Notes: generated from the sequence alone by a model not told the origin. Numbered from the stretch's first letter, positions 43,909 to 52,533 are shown. The stretch is DNA of 64,000 bases from Nisaea denitrificans DSM 18348 (GCF_000426505.1 NZ_AUFM01000011.1:124001-188000); one strand, 5' to 3'. A program made the numbers and translations.

Positions 43909-45087
43909 TTACTGGGCGCTCGAATTAGCGGCTTGCTGCCACGGTTGCGGCGTGACTTTCGCGCCAGGGCGGATCTTCTGGAAACCTTCGACGACAATCT
44001 GCTCACCGACGGCGAGGCCGCTTTCCACGACCCACCGGTTGCCGGTGGCCTCGCCAAGGACGACCTGTCGAAGCTCCAGGGTGCCATCCGGCGCAACGAC
44101 ATAGAGCCGGGCCTTGCCTGCGGTATCGCGCTGGATCGCCTGCTGGGGCACTGCAATCGCGTTGTGACGGATGCCTTGCTCGATCCGGACCCGTACATAC
44201 ATGCCGGGCAGAAGGGCTGTATCCGGGTTCGGGAACTCACCGCGTAGAGTAATCTGACCGGTCGTCGAGTCGACAGTGCTTTCCTGAAGCAAGAGGCGCC
44301 CGCTCTGCGGATACGGAGCGCCATCGTCGTAAAGCAGATGGACCGCAGCAGCGCCATCGGCTGAAACCGATACTTCGCCGCCATTCATGGCTTTGCGGAG
44401 TTCCCGGAGTTCCTTGGCCGACTGTGTGAAGTCGGCATAGACGGGATCGAGCTGCCGGATCACGGCGAGGCTTTCGGTACTGGTGTTTCCGACGAGGGCG
44501 CCTTCGGTGATCAGGGCGCGCCCGATCCGGCCGGAGATCGGTGCCTTGACGTTTGTGTAGTGAAGGTCGAGCTCTGCCGCGGCGAGACCTGCTCTGGCAA
44601 GCGCGACATCCGCGTCGGCCTTGGCGAGAGCGGCGACGGCATCGTCGCGGGTCTGGGCGCTGGCAACCTTACGGGACTGCAGCTCCTGCTGCCGGTCTGC
44701 GGTTCGCTTGGCTTGTTCCTGCGTCGCAAGCGCACGCTTCAGGGTTGCGCGCGCGCTCTGAACCTGAACTTCAAACGGCGCCGGATCGATCTTGTACAGA
44801 ACGTCGCCTTGATTGACGATGGTCCCCTGCTCGAAGACGCGTTTGACAACGAGCCCGGATACCCGGGGGCGGACCTCGGCAATATTTGTCGGCGCAATCC
44901 GTCCGGGAAGCTCGTTCACTACCGGGATATCCTCGGCGGCGGCGGTGACGGTACTGACAGCGACGGGCGGACGAGCCGGGGCCGCGGTCACCGGTTTCTC
45001 CTCTGTCAAATCAACGTCGCAAGCTGCCAGGACCGGCAGGACCGCGATAGTGAAAGCCAAGGCCCGGATAGTCTTGGTAAAGGGCAT
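43909..45087 (-). CDS. acrA: RND efflux adaptor lipoprotein, AcrA-type
   Basis: A 392-residue periplasmic adaptor. The start is ATG 45087 (MPFTKTIRALAFT), with CAGGAG upstream; the longer frame adds a non-native N-terminus. The signal peptide ends in the lipobox LAAC near residue 22, so it is probably lipid-anchored. Lipoyl halves (EQGTIVNQGDVLYKIDP and VKAPISGRIGRALITEGALV) flank a helical hairpin, and a beta-barrel domain follows. It connects the AcrB pump to an outer-membrane channel. Confidence 0.94.
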   Translation of the reverse strand: MPFTKTIRALAFTIAVLPVLAACDVDLTEEKPVTAAPARPPVAVSTVTAAAEDIPVVNELPGRIAPTNIAEVRPRVSGLVVKRVFEQGTIVNQGDVLYKIDPAPFEVQVQSARATLKRALATQEQAKRTADRQQELQSRKVASAQTRDDAVAALAKADADVALARAGLAAAELDLHYTNVKAPISGRIGRALITEGALVGNTSTESLAVIRQLDPVYADFTQSAKELRELRKAMNGGEVSVSADGAAAVHLLYDDGAPYPQSGRLLLQESTVDSTTGQITLRGEFPNPDTALLPGMYVRVRIEQGIRHNAIAVPQQAIQRDTAGKARLYVVAPDGTLELRQVVLGEATGNRWVVESGLAVGEQIVVEGFQKIRPGAKVTPQPWQQAANSSAQ

Positions 45088-45182
45088 GACGAACTCCTGT
45101 GGATGGATCCGGCTTTGATCTATGGGGGGCGTGCGCTGCGGATCTATATGGGCGAAGGGATGATGGGCTATAGAACGGAGGT

Positions 45183-45773
45183 TCAGGGCGAATCCGTCAC
45201 TTCGTCGCACGCGCGTTCTTCGGGCTCCTGGTCGACCAGCCAGCGAATCTCAGAAAGCAAACGTTTCCGCTCCTCGCTCGGCCATTTATAAAGGCCAAGC
45301 CACTCCAGTGATTTCAGGCCTTCAACGGCGAGAAAGGCAAGGAGTGGACCACGCGGTTTCTCAGATGTTTCCATCAGATGTGCGATTCTCTGGCTGAACA
45401 TGTCCTGCACCGGCCGGCGCAAATCGGCGTCTTGCGATACGACAGCGCAAAGGCCAAGCGCGACTTTGCGGTCCTCGTCCGATAGCTCCTGCAACTCCGA
45501 ACTCAACCGGGCGCGGATCGCGACATTGGGCACCGGACCCAGATGCTGCTCGATCCCTTCAATCCGGTTGCTCTCCGTGGCGATGCGTCGCTCGACCAGA
45601 GCTTTGAGCAGAGCTTGTTTTGTCTTGTAGTCGTAGAGCACGCTGGCCTTGCTGATACCGGCCTCGGCAGCGACTGATTCGAGCGTCAGCTGTCCGGCGC
45701 CGTCGCGGGCCGCGACGGCTTGTGCTGCATCCAGTACAGCTTCGCGATCGATAGATCTGGGACGTCCAACCAT
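45183..45773 (-). CDS. TetR family regulator, AcrR-like
   Basis: A 196-residue TetR regulator. The N-terminal HTH is VLDAAQAVAARDGAGQLTLESVAAEAGISKASVLYDYKTKQALLKAL (about 14-60), followed by a helical ligand-binding domain. It lies 95 bp upstream of acrA on the same strand, and a TTTCCGA...TCGGAAA palindrome sits 23-40 bp before its start. It probably represses its own gene and the downstream acrAB genes until a drug-like ligand binds, as in known AcrR systems. That role is inferred from position. Confidence 0.9.
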   Translation of the reverse strand: MVGRPRSIDREAVLDAAQAVAARDGAGQLTLESVAAEAGISKASVLYDYKTKQALLKALVERRIATESNRIEGIEQHLGPVPNVAIRARLSSELQELSDEDRKVALGLCAVVSQDADLRRPVQDMFSQRIAHLMETSEKPRGPLLAFLAVEGLKSLEWLGLYKWPSEERKRLLSEIRWLVDQEPEERACDEVTDSP

Positions 45774-45795
45774 GCTCGTGCGGGCAATCTATTTA

Positions 45796-45813
45796 TTTCC
45801 GATTGGTCGGAAA
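45796..45813. promoter_or_regulatory. TetR-type operator candidate upstream of tetR-acrAB
   Basis: TTTCCGA (45796-45802) and TCGGAAA (45807-45813) form a 7-bp inverted repeat around TTGG. It is directly upstream of the TetR start at 45773, the usual place for an autoregulatory operator. Confidence 0.55.
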
Positions 45814-45989
45814 GTAATCACGGCTTGAACGATGTCAAGATTTCAGAGCAATAAAATTGTGCGGTGCATGGTAAGATTATGCTGCATAAGCGAACAATTT
45901 TGGCGAAAGCTTTGAGCGGCGGTTTTTTGTAGGGGTGTGGCCGCCGGACGGTTAGAACCTCATCTGAGGAGACACAAGGAGTTTCGAGG

Positions 45990-46649
45990 GTGATTTCGAT
46001 CAGCGGCAATACTGGTCCTGATATCGATCCAGATTGGTCGGAACCGATGCCGCAATCCATCGAGGCAACGGCCAATCGCATTATCAATGGCGAGCGAACG
46101 CCGGAATTCGATCATCTGCGTGCCGAGATCACGTTTGTCGCCGCCGAAACGGTTGTACCGGAACCCAAACTCGCGTTCCTGTTCAAGTATTGGGCTGCGA
46201 TCCGGGAGGCGGAAGGCCGCTTGCCGATACGCAAGGACATCGACGTACTCGAGCTTCGGCAGGCAATCGGGAACATCATGATGCTCGATGTCCTGGACGA
46301 GGGATTCGACGCGCGATACCGGGTCTACGGTACCGGTGTCGCCGAATATGCCGGGCATGACTGGACCGGGAAAACACTCTCAGAAATGTGCCGGAAAACG
46401 CGGACGCCGCTCGCTCTGCTCTACCGGGCCTGCTATCTCGCCGTCTATCGCACGGGGCGGCCGATCTATACGGAATCCATGTCGCCGAGTTGGCTCGCGC
46501 CCAAAGCTTGGCGGCGCATGATCCTCCCCTATGCCGATGAGCGGGGAGCTTGTGTCGGTTTCATGGTGGGAAACATCCCGGTGGAGCCTCAGAGAAAAGA
46601 TATCAATCCGAAGGATGTCGCCAGTTCCTTGATTTACCGGAACCGTTGA
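45990..46649 (+). CDS. PAS-domain protein (PAS_5-like)
   Basis: A 219-residue PAS_5-type protein. The core has LAFLFKYWAAIREAEGRLPIRKDIDVLELRQAIGN followed by DARYRVYGTGVAEYAG, which fits the family. The start is GTG 45990, with AAGGAG about 9 bases upstream. There is no output domain and no signal peptide. It likely acts as a small sensory or scaffold protein. It is divergent from the TetR gene. Confidence 0.85.
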   Translation: MISISGNTGPDIDPDWSEPMPQSIEATANRIINGERTPEFDHLRAEITFVAAETVVPEPKLAFLFKYWAAIREAEGRLPIRKDIDVLELRQAIGNIMMLDVLDEGFDARYRVYGTGVAEYAGHDWTGKTLSEMCRKTRTPLALLYRACYLAVYRTGRPIYTESMSPSWLAPKAWRRMILPYADERGACVGFMVGNIPVEPQRKDINPKDVASSLIYRNR

Positions 46650-46693
46650 CTGTCTCTAGCGGCGCTTGTGGGAGGGTGAGAGCTCAAGATTGT

Positions 46694-47869
46694 TCAGGAG
46701 GCGGTGTGTCTCGGTATCCGAAGCCGGGTGCGATCGACCGGATGCTCCCATTCGACCCCGGCAATCAGATGCGCCGCAATCCAGCCCCAATCGTCGCATG
46801 ATTTGGCACCTTTTCCGTTACCTCCGACGGCGACTGCAATCCGGTCGTCCAGCACATGGTCGATATAGGGAAGGCCGGTCGCGGTCCAGGTGACTGCGCA
46901 GGTGGCCGTGTGCCAGTGGCAGCACTCTTCCAACGCCGGGATCAGGTTCTCAAGAAATGCCCTGAACCGTATCTGGTTGGCTTTCGACCCCGGTTGCTTG
47001 AACCAGCGGGTCAGCTCCTCCAAAGAATTGAACTCCGGGTCCTCTGTCGTGCCGATGCCGATCTTCAGGTAGTCGTGACCGTCCGGGTAGCGGATGGGCG
47101 GCAGGATATAGGCGCCGGTCTCCGCGTGCCCGAGGGTCGGCATGATTGAGAGTTCTTGAGCAACTGATCCTTCTATCCGGCAAAGCAGAACAGTCCGTCC
47201 GAAGACGCGCAGTTTCAAATCCACTGGCGACAATGCGCAGGCGTCGGTGAAGCCTCCGGCCGCAATCAGCACTTTCCCAGCTTGCCTGATGAAGCCGCCC
47301 GCCAGCTCGACCTCAGCGCCGCCGGGGACAGGGCGGATCGCCACTACACGGTCTTTGACGATTGTGGTGCCGCGCTTTCGGGCGGCCTCTGTCTGGGCTT
47401 TCACCATCGCGCGCGGATTGAGGTGCCCGGCATTCCGGTTTTCATGCAATCCGTCCACATGGTCTGGAACGGCGAGAAACGGATAGAGAGCCCTGATACC
47501 CCGTGCGTCCAGTCGCGTCAGATCGGCGCCGAGGGCGCTGCCGGCCGCTTCTGCGCGATCGAGGTAGCTGGTATCGGTGCCGCCAATGCCGAGATATCGG
47601 GAGTTGGTGAAGAACGGGATGCCACTTTCAGATTCAATTTCCGCATAGCGCTCGATGGATCTCTTCGAGGTCACCGCCCAGTCCGGATCAGGGTCCGAAA
47701 TGCGGGTCATCCTGCCTTCGTCATAATGACTGGCGAAAACGCCGTCATGGGCGGCAAATTCTGCTGGCTCGTCCGGGCCGATCAGGACGATGCCATCGGT
47801 CATGCCCGAAAGGTGTCTGGCTGCGGCACTGCCGATCATGCCCCGGCCAACGATGATGATACGGTCCAT
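46694..47869 (-). CDS. FAD-dependent amine oxidase, monomeric sarcosine oxidase-like
   Basis: A 391-residue flavoprotein of the DAO/MSOX family. The dinucleotide-binding motif VGRGMIGSAAA is at 7-17, where the second glycine of the usual GxGxxG is flanked by R. The C-terminal ATCAVTWTATGLPYID places Cys324 where monomeric sarcosine oxidase has its covalent-flavin Cys, and VGGNGKGAKSCDDWG follows. It probably oxidises a secondary or primary amine to an imine with H2O2. It is the last gene of a four-gene operon with a GntR regulator, a GNAT and a HAD enzyme. The substrate is unknown. Confidence 0.88.
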   Translation of the reverse strand: MDRIIIVGRGMIGSAAARHLSGMTDGIVLIGPDEPAEFAAHDGVFASHYDEGRMTRISDPDPDWAVTSKRSIERYAEIESESGIPFFTNSRYLGIGGTDTSYLDRAEAAGSALGADLTRLDARGIRALYPFLAVPDHVDGLHENRNAGHLNPRAMVKAQTEAARKRGTTIVKDRVVAIRPVPGGAEVELAGGFIRQAGKVLIAAGGFTDACALSPVDLKLRVFGRTVLLCRIEGSVAQELSIMPTLGHAETGAYILPPIRYPDGHDYLKIGIGTTEDPEFNSLEELTRWFKQPGSKANQIRFRAFLENLIPALEECCHWHTATCAVTWTATGLPYIDHVLDDRIAVAVGGNGKGAKSCDDWGWIAAHLIAGVEWEHPVDRTRLRIPRHTAS

Positions 47870-47884
47870 CTTTTCTCTTCCCGC

Positions 47885-48712
47885 TTAACCGAGCGCGTGG
47901 CTGGCGAGGCCGAAGATCCGATGAGGTCCGGTCGGCGCTGTCCAGTCGCCGCGGGCCATGACCGGGGATGCGCCGACATCCGAAAGCCCGCAGCCGGTCA
48001 TGTCCGCGATCAGTGTTGCGGCATCGCCCGGGCAGTCGATGCGGACAAATCCGGGGCGGGCGAGAGCGCGGAACAGAGTGATGGCATCGGCCTCGTTTTC
48101 GGCCACGATCGGGCCGATTGTGGTTCCTCGCCCGAAGGGCCGGGCAATCGCATATCCGGTCAGCGCTCCACCGTCGTCCAGCACTGCAATCTCGCCCGCC
48201 GTGGCGAGGCTTTCCAGGGCATGCCCGCGCTTGGCGCCGAAGGCCGACTTGTCGAGATCGACTATGTTTGATAGGTCGCTGTTTGTGCCGTGTCGGAGGC
48301 GCGGGTCTTCGGTCGGCGCGCCCTGATAGCCCCCCTGATACTGCCGGGATGTATCGAAGGCCGTGAAGCCAAGGGATTCATAGAGCGACCGTCCGGCGTC
48401 CGTCGCCAGCAGGACGACCGGGTGCGGGGAGGTGTCTTCAAGCAGCCGTGTGACCAGTTTCCGGCCGATGCCCCGCCCCTGGCTTTCCGGCGTGATGATG
48501 ATCAGCCCGATCCGTGCCAGAGTGTCCCCGAAGGTCCAGCAGAGACCGACACCGAGCGTGTTTCCCTGATTAATGTCCCGCACCAGACGCCCGCCTCCGA
48601 GTCGGATCATCAGATCTATGTCTTCCGGACGGTGGGGCCATGAGACGGCCTGAACCAGACCGGCAATGGTTCCGAGGTCTTCGGAAGAGACGGGCGAAAA
48701 GATCAGGGACAT
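47885..48712 (-). CDS. Double-domain GNAT acetyltransferase
   Basis: A protein of about 275 residues with two GNAT-like domains. The first has IIITPESQGRGIGRKLVTRLL (motif A) and LYESLGFTAFD. The second (from about 150) is a degenerate GNAT-like C-terminal domain with GYAIARPFGRGTTIGPIVAENEADA. The start is ATG 48712 (MSLIFSPVSSEDLG). It lies 15 bp before the flavin oxidase gene and 25 bp after the GntR gene. It may acylate a metabolite in the same pathway or serve a detoxifying role. Confidence 0.86.
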   Translation of the reverse strand: MSLIFSPVSSEDLGTIAGLVQAVSWPHRPEDIDLMIRLGGGRLVRDINQGNTLGVGLCWTFGDTLARIGLIIITPESQGRGIGRKLVTRLLEDTSPHPVVLLATDAGRSLYESLGFTAFDTSRQYQGGYQGAPTEDPRLRHGTNSDLSNIVDLDKSAFGAKRGHALESLATAGEIAVLDDGGALTGYAIARPFGRGTTIGPIVAENEADAITLFRALARPGFVRIDCPGDAATLIADMTGCGLSDVGASPVMARGDWTAPTGPHRIFGLASHALG

Positions 48713-48737
48713 GTCGTTTCGTTTCTTCGGGGGGGCT

Positions 48738-49409
48738 TTAAGTGAGTGCGGTTCCGCTCGCTTTGCGGAGATGGCTGGCGGGATCACCGAAATGTTGTCT
48801 CAGCTCTGACAGGATCGCGTTGATGTTTTTGGAACGGATTGTCTCCGCCAGCCGGAAATGTTCTTCGGCGAGGTCCTTGCTGCTGCGATAGCCACCCATC
48901 AGCCGATGGAGGCAAAGCCGGGTTTCCGCCTGAACTGTGGCGTATGTGCGGGAAAGGCGTTCGCTCTTCGCCGCGTCGACCAGGGAGCGGTGGAAGTCGA
49001 AATCGAGATCGCCTCCGGCCGTCGTGTCTCCGTTCCTGAGGGCTTGATCCATGCGTTCCGCAATCGCCGTCAGGGCATCGGCAACCGCAGCTTGCCGGCC
49101 TTCCGAACAGATTTTTCGGATCGCCGCTGTTTCCAGAGCCTCCCGAACGAAATACACATCGAGCAGGTCCTCTTCGTCGACTTCTGTGACGAATACCCCG
49201 CGGTGTGGGGCGCTGCGGAGCAAGCCTTCCTGCACAAGCCGCTGCATGGCTTCCCGCAGCGGCCCTCGGCTTACGCCGAAGGTGAGGGCGAGTTCGGCTT
49301 CCAGCAGTTGGGCGCCACCCGGATAGAGGCCCGCCAGAATATCGGTGCGCAGCCGGTTGGCGATCTGGACGGGAAGAGTGACCCTTTCTATGGGGTTCGG
49401 AGTGGCCAT
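48738..49409 (-). CDS. GntR family transcriptional regulator, FadR subfamily
   Basis: A 223-residue regulator with an N-terminal winged HTH (LEAELALTFGVSRGPLREAMQRLVQEGLL, about 35-63) and an all-helical FCD domain (metal- or acid-sensing in relatives) after residue 90. It lies 12 bp after the HAD gene, inside the operon, and is probably the local autoregulator. The inverted repeat at 50145-50160 upstream of the HAD gene fits the GT-N-AC pattern of FadR-type operators. Its effector is unknown. Confidence 0.92.
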   Translation of the reverse strand: MATPNPIERVTLPVQIANRLRTDILAGLYPGGAQLLEAELALTFGVSRGPLREAMQRLVQEGLLRSAPHRGVFVTEVDEEDLLDVYFVREALETAAIRKICSEGRQAAVADALTAIAERMDQALRNGDTTAGGDLDFDFHRSLVDAAKSERLSRTYATVQAETRLCLHRLMGGYRSSKDLAEEHFRLAETIRSKNINAILSELRQHFGDPASHLRKASGTALT

Positions 49410-49421
49410 CTGCGGACGTCC

Positions 49422-50093
49422 TTATGCGATACCGAGGAGGCCGGGCAGGCCTCCGATATCCGGGATCGCCTGATAGCCATATGCCGGATTGCCCGGCCCG
49501 TGGCCGCGTTCGACGAAGACCCTCTGACCAATCCGCAGATCGTTGGCTGACATCAGGTCATACCGCAGGCTGGAAGAGACATGCATCATGTGCTCCGGCC
49601 CGCAGCCAAGTGTGTCGAACATGTATTCGAACGCGCGCAGGCGGGGCTTGTAGGCCCGGGCCTGCTCGGCGGTCAGGACCGCGTGAAACGGCGCGCCGAG
49701 CAGGTCGACATTGGACTGGATCTGGCTATCGGCGGCGTTGGACAGGATCACCAGCGGGATCTCCTTTGCGACGCGGGCAAGCGGCGCCGGCACGTCGGCA
49801 TGCGGTCCCCAGGTCGGGACCGCCTCGACGATGGCGTCTGCATCTTCCGGTCTGAAGGCGATGTTCCAACGGCGACAGGTGCGCTCCAGCGCCCGGTGCA
49901 GAACGTCCGCGTAAGGCTTCCAGTCCCCGAGTACCTCGTCGAACCGGTAGGCTGTAAAATCTTCCAGGAACCCGGTCATGGAAGCCGGAGAAACGATATC
50001 GGACAGCCGATTCTTTGTCAGTTCGCCAACACGAAAGTTGGTCAGGGTTCCGTAGCAATCGAAGGAGATAAATCGGATCTCGGAGGAGGGCAT
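49422..50093 (-). CDS. HAD-superfamily hydrolase, haloacid dehalogenase type II-like
   Basis: A 223-residue HAD hydrolase. Motif I is FDCYGTLTNF with the nucleophile D12. Motif II is LVILSNAAD, motif III the Lys in AYKP, and motif IV SSLRYDLMSANDL. The layout matches the 2-haloacid dehalogenase group, whose members also include phosphatases. It is the first gene of the operon HAD-GntR-GNAT-flavin oxidase. The preceding IR is a likely operator. The substrate is unknown. Confidence 0.88.
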   Translation of the reverse strand: MPSSEIRFISFDCYGTLTNFRVGELTKNRLSDIVSPASMTGFLEDFTAYRFDEVLGDWKPYADVLHRALERTCRRWNIAFRPEDADAIVEAVPTWGPHADVPAPLARVAKEIPLVILSNAADSQIQSNVDLLGAPFHAVLTAEQARAYKPRLRAFEYMFDTLGCGPEHMMHVSSSLRYDLMSANDLRIGQRVFVERGHGPGNPAYGYQAIPDIGGLPGLLGIA

Positions 50094-50144
50094 GATCGGT
50101 CCAGTTGTGTCGGATGTCGTGCCGGATAGTCATGCTGTGTCGTT

Positions 50145-50160
50145 GGATTGTCAACAATCC
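50145..50160. promoter_or_regulatory. GntR-type operator candidate upstream of the HAD-GntR operon
   Basis: GGATTGT (50145-50151) and ACAATCC (50154-50160) are perfect 7-bp inverted arms with a 2-nt spacer, CA. The core TTGTCAACAA fits GT-N2-AC. It lies 52-67 bp upstream of the HAD start at 50093. Confidence 0.55.
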
Positions 50161-50202
50161 TATAATCCTGTTTTTTCACAGAATGCCGAGCCTCAAAACA
50201 AA

Positions 50203-50228
50203 AGCAGCCCGGGCGAAGCCGGGCTGCT
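50203..50228 (-). terminator. Rho-independent terminator after acid phosphatase gene
   Basis: AGCAGCCCGG (50203-50212) and CCGGGCTGCT (50219-50228) are perfect 10-bp complements with a 6-nt loop. On the minus strand TTTTGTTTTG follows, a good terminator. Confidence 0.85.
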
Positions 50229-50257
50229 GACGTAACGTTCGAAGGTGATCCGGTGGA

Positions 50258-51124
50258 TTACTTCGGACCTTCCCACTCATCCATGATGGCGTGCTTCATG
50301 GCGCGCTTTTCGGAGCTGGAGGCTTTCCAGTTGTTGTTGATTGCTGCGCCTTCCCAGGACCCGTAGGTCGGGTTTGCGAACATGATCCACTGCTTGCCCC
50401 ACATCGCCTGGTGTTTCTCATAGGTACCCAGACGTTCGGACGGCGAGCCTTTTACATTCTCATCGGTGAAGTCGCCGAGATTGTCGCCGAGCTGCAGGAG
50501 CACGCGGTAGCTGGCGGCCACATGCTCCCGGCGCGGGGTCTTGTTGGAGGATTTCCACTCATCCTTCTCGCCGCGCAGCAGAACCACATCCGTGTCCTTG
50601 TCGACCGGATAGCCGAACTTCTTCAGGTTCGCGCGGGTGGCGTCCTCGCCAGGGGCCTTGCGGTTTGAAACGTAGATTACCTTCACGCCTTTCGACTTGG
50701 CGTATTTGGTGAATTCCAAGGACCCCGGAATGACGCGGGATGTCTGGCTCTCGACGAACGGCGCCCAGGTTTTGGAGCTGTAATATTTGTCTTTCTCGAC
50801 GATCCAGGCCTGATAGGGCGAATTGTCGAGTACGGTCTCGTCAATATCGAGAATGACGGCAGGCGGCTTGGACTGGTAATCGCCCGTCTGCTCCAGAGCA
50901 GCGGTCCAACTCTTGTCGGCAAGTGCCTGATCAAGGCGCAGCATGGCGAGCTGATAAAGCGCATAGGCATTGGCTTTGTATTCGACGGAATTCTGCACCC
51001 AGTAGGTGGCGTTCAGGCCGTCATGGCCCTTGATGTCTTCCGCGTTCGCGGCGCCGGCTGCGCCGAAAGATAGGGCGGCGGCGGTGAAGCCGGCGAGTGC
51101 GGTGGTTCTGAGAATGCGTTGCAT
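50258..51124 (-). CDS. Secreted acid phosphatase, HAD class IIIB / e(P4)-like
   Basis: A 288-residue periplasmic phosphatase. The signal peptide covers residues about 1-28 (cleavage after ANA) and has no lipobox, unlike Haemophilus e(P4). Motif I DIDETVLDN supplies the nucleophile, and YVSNRK and GDNLGDFTDEN the other HAD motifs. Class IIIB acid phosphatases dephosphorylate nucleotides or other organic phosphates, so it may salvage phosphate or nucleosides. It is followed by a strong terminator. Confidence 0.92.
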   Translation of the reverse strand: MQRILRTTALAGFTAAALSFGAAGAANAEDIKGHDGLNATYWVQNSVEYKANAYALYQLAMLRLDQALADKSWTAALEQTGDYQSKPPAVILDIDETVLDNSPYQAWIVEKDKYYSSKTWAPFVESQTSRVIPGSLEFTKYAKSKGVKVIYVSNRKAPGEDATRANLKKFGYPVDKDTDVVLLRGEKDEWKSSNKTPRREHVAASYRVLLQLGDNLGDFTDENVKGSPSERLGTYEKHQAMWGKQWIMFANPTYGSWEGAAINNNWKASSSEKRAMKHAIMDEWEGPK

Positions 51125-51312
51125 GGTTTGACCCTTTCGCTATCCGTCGCCGGAGCAAGGGTAGGTCCAGCCCGGCATGGCGCATATGCTGTCACGAATT
51201 TGTAACAATTTGCTAGTGCGTTTGAGCGGCTGTTTTGGCCTCGCGTGGTGGCTTGCCAACGCATGGGATTGGCGAGAGACTCGCAACACGTAGGGCATGA
51301 GAGGTGATGACC

Positions 51313-51924
51313 ATGACGGATGGAGCCACGGTTTCCTTCAGCCAGATGAAGGACGGCACGAAAGAAGATTATGTGCTTCTGGAACGACTGGAGGAGCCTT
51401 ACCGGGCCGGTACCGCCGACCGGTTGCTGGCCGAACTTGCGGCGCAGGCGGACGATACGCTGTCCGGCTACAAGATCACCCGGCTTGAACATGGCCTGCA
51501 ATCCGCCACCCGTGCCCGTCGCGACGGTGCCGATATAGACTGGGTGGTTGCTGCCCTGCTGCACGATATCGGAGACCGGCTGGCGCCGCAGAACCATGAC
51601 CGGATGGCGGCCGAGATTCTACGTCCCTTCGTGCGCGAGGAGGTGTCCTGGGTGGTCAAGCATCACGGCATCTTCCAGAGTTACTATTTCGGTCACCATT
51701 ACGGCTGGGACCGCAATGCGCGGGACCGTTTCGCAGACAATCCGTGTTTCCAGTCCTGCGCGGATTTCTGTGAGCGTTGGGACCAGGTGAGTTTCGACCC
51801 TGACTATGAGAGCGATCCACTTGAGTCCTTTGCCGACGAAGTCAGGACGGTATTCGCGCGTAAAGCTTACGATCCGGCTGTCACGCGGGCAGGTGAGGTC
51901 ATCGGGCTGCCAGCGACAATCTGA
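51313..51924 (+). CDS. HD-domain protein related to PhnZ/MIOX-type diiron oxygenases
   Basis: A 203-residue protein of the HD superfamily. All predicted diiron ligands of the PhnZ group are present: H60 (LEHGLQSA), H84-D85 (ALLHDIGD), H95 (NHDRMAA), H118 (KHHGIFQ) and D157 (ERWDQ). The fold resembles the HD-type mixed-valent diiron oxygenases PhnZ, TmpB and inositol oxygenase. The lid residues PhnZ Y24 and E27 align with Leu and Tyr here, and PhnZ K108 with Gln, so the substrate likely differs from 2-amino-1-hydroxyethylphosphonate. I start it at ATG 51313, with AGAGGTG upstream. It may equally be a phosphohydrolase. Confidence 0.8.
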   Translation: MTDGATVSFSQMKDGTKEDYVLLERLEEPYRAGTADRLLAELAAQADDTLSGYKITRLEHGLQSATRARRDGADIDWVVAALLHDIGDRLAPQNHDRMAAEILRPFVREEVSWVVKHHGIFQSYYFGHHYGWDRNARDRFADNPCFQSCADFCERWDQVSFDPDYESDPLESFADEVRTVFARKAYDPAVTRAGEVIGLPATI

Positions 51925-52047
51925 CCTATGGCAAGATGTCAGCCGCACTCCATTTGCAGTGCGCGGGGTGAGGTGCTGATGGAACCATTTCCAAGGTAGC
52001 GCATTCATCCTTCAGAAACACACCCATAACCGGAGGGATATGCCGTC

Positions 52048-52533
52048 ATGGCAAGCAAGAAAACCCTGAAAAACCTGCAAACCGCGCTCGGCATGGAGCT
52101 GACGGCTGCGCACCAGTATCAGCTTCACGCGCATGTCCTCGAAGATTGGGGCATCGACCGGCTTGCCGCCCAGATGCGTGAGGAAATGCAGGAGGAACTC
52201 GGGCATTCGGACGCGTTTATCGAACGGATTTTGTTCCTGAACGGCAATCCGGAACTGAAGTTCGAGAAGGCGCCGTCAAGGGCTCAGTCCCTGAACGACA
52301 TGTTCCAGGCCGATCTGGATGATGAAAAGGGTGCGATCAAGTTCTACACAGAAGCGGCTCGTGAAGCGGCGGAAGAAGGCGATATAGGCTCCCGCGTGCT
52401 GTTCGAAAAAATTGCTCTGGACGAAGAGGGCCACATGTCTTGGCTCGACCTGCAGCTGAACCTGATTGCCCGCATGGGCGAGCCCGCTTACATCGCAAAG
52501 CATATGTCCGTTCCGGGTGGTGAGGACGACTAA
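52048..52533 (+). CDS. bfr: Bacterioferritin-like iron-storage protein
   Basis: A 161-residue ferritin-like four-helix protein. The ferroxidase ligands are in place: E17, then EELGH (Glu and His), the Glu in DDEKGA, and DEEGH. The heme-ligand Met of E. coli bacterioferritin (M52, between the Glu and His) is Leu here (EELGH in place of EMKH), so this subunit probably does not bind heme by the canonical site. It stores iron in a 24-mer. GGAGGG lies upstream of the ATG. It is monocistronic. No ferredoxin partner gene is visible. Confidence 0.88.
   Translation: MASKKTLKNLQTALGMELTAAHQYQLHAHVLEDWGIDRLAAQMREEMQEELGHSDAFIERILFLNGNPELKFEKAPSRAQSLNDMFQADLDDEKGAIKFYTEAAREAAEEGDIGSRVLFEKIALDEEGHMSWLDLQLNLIARMGEPAYIAKHMSVPGGEDD

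Noticed and set aside
46032-46043. GATTGGTCGGAA, identical to part of the TetR-type palindrome at 45801-45812
   Set aside because: It lies inside the PAS gene and lacks the second palindrome arm, so it is probably chance.
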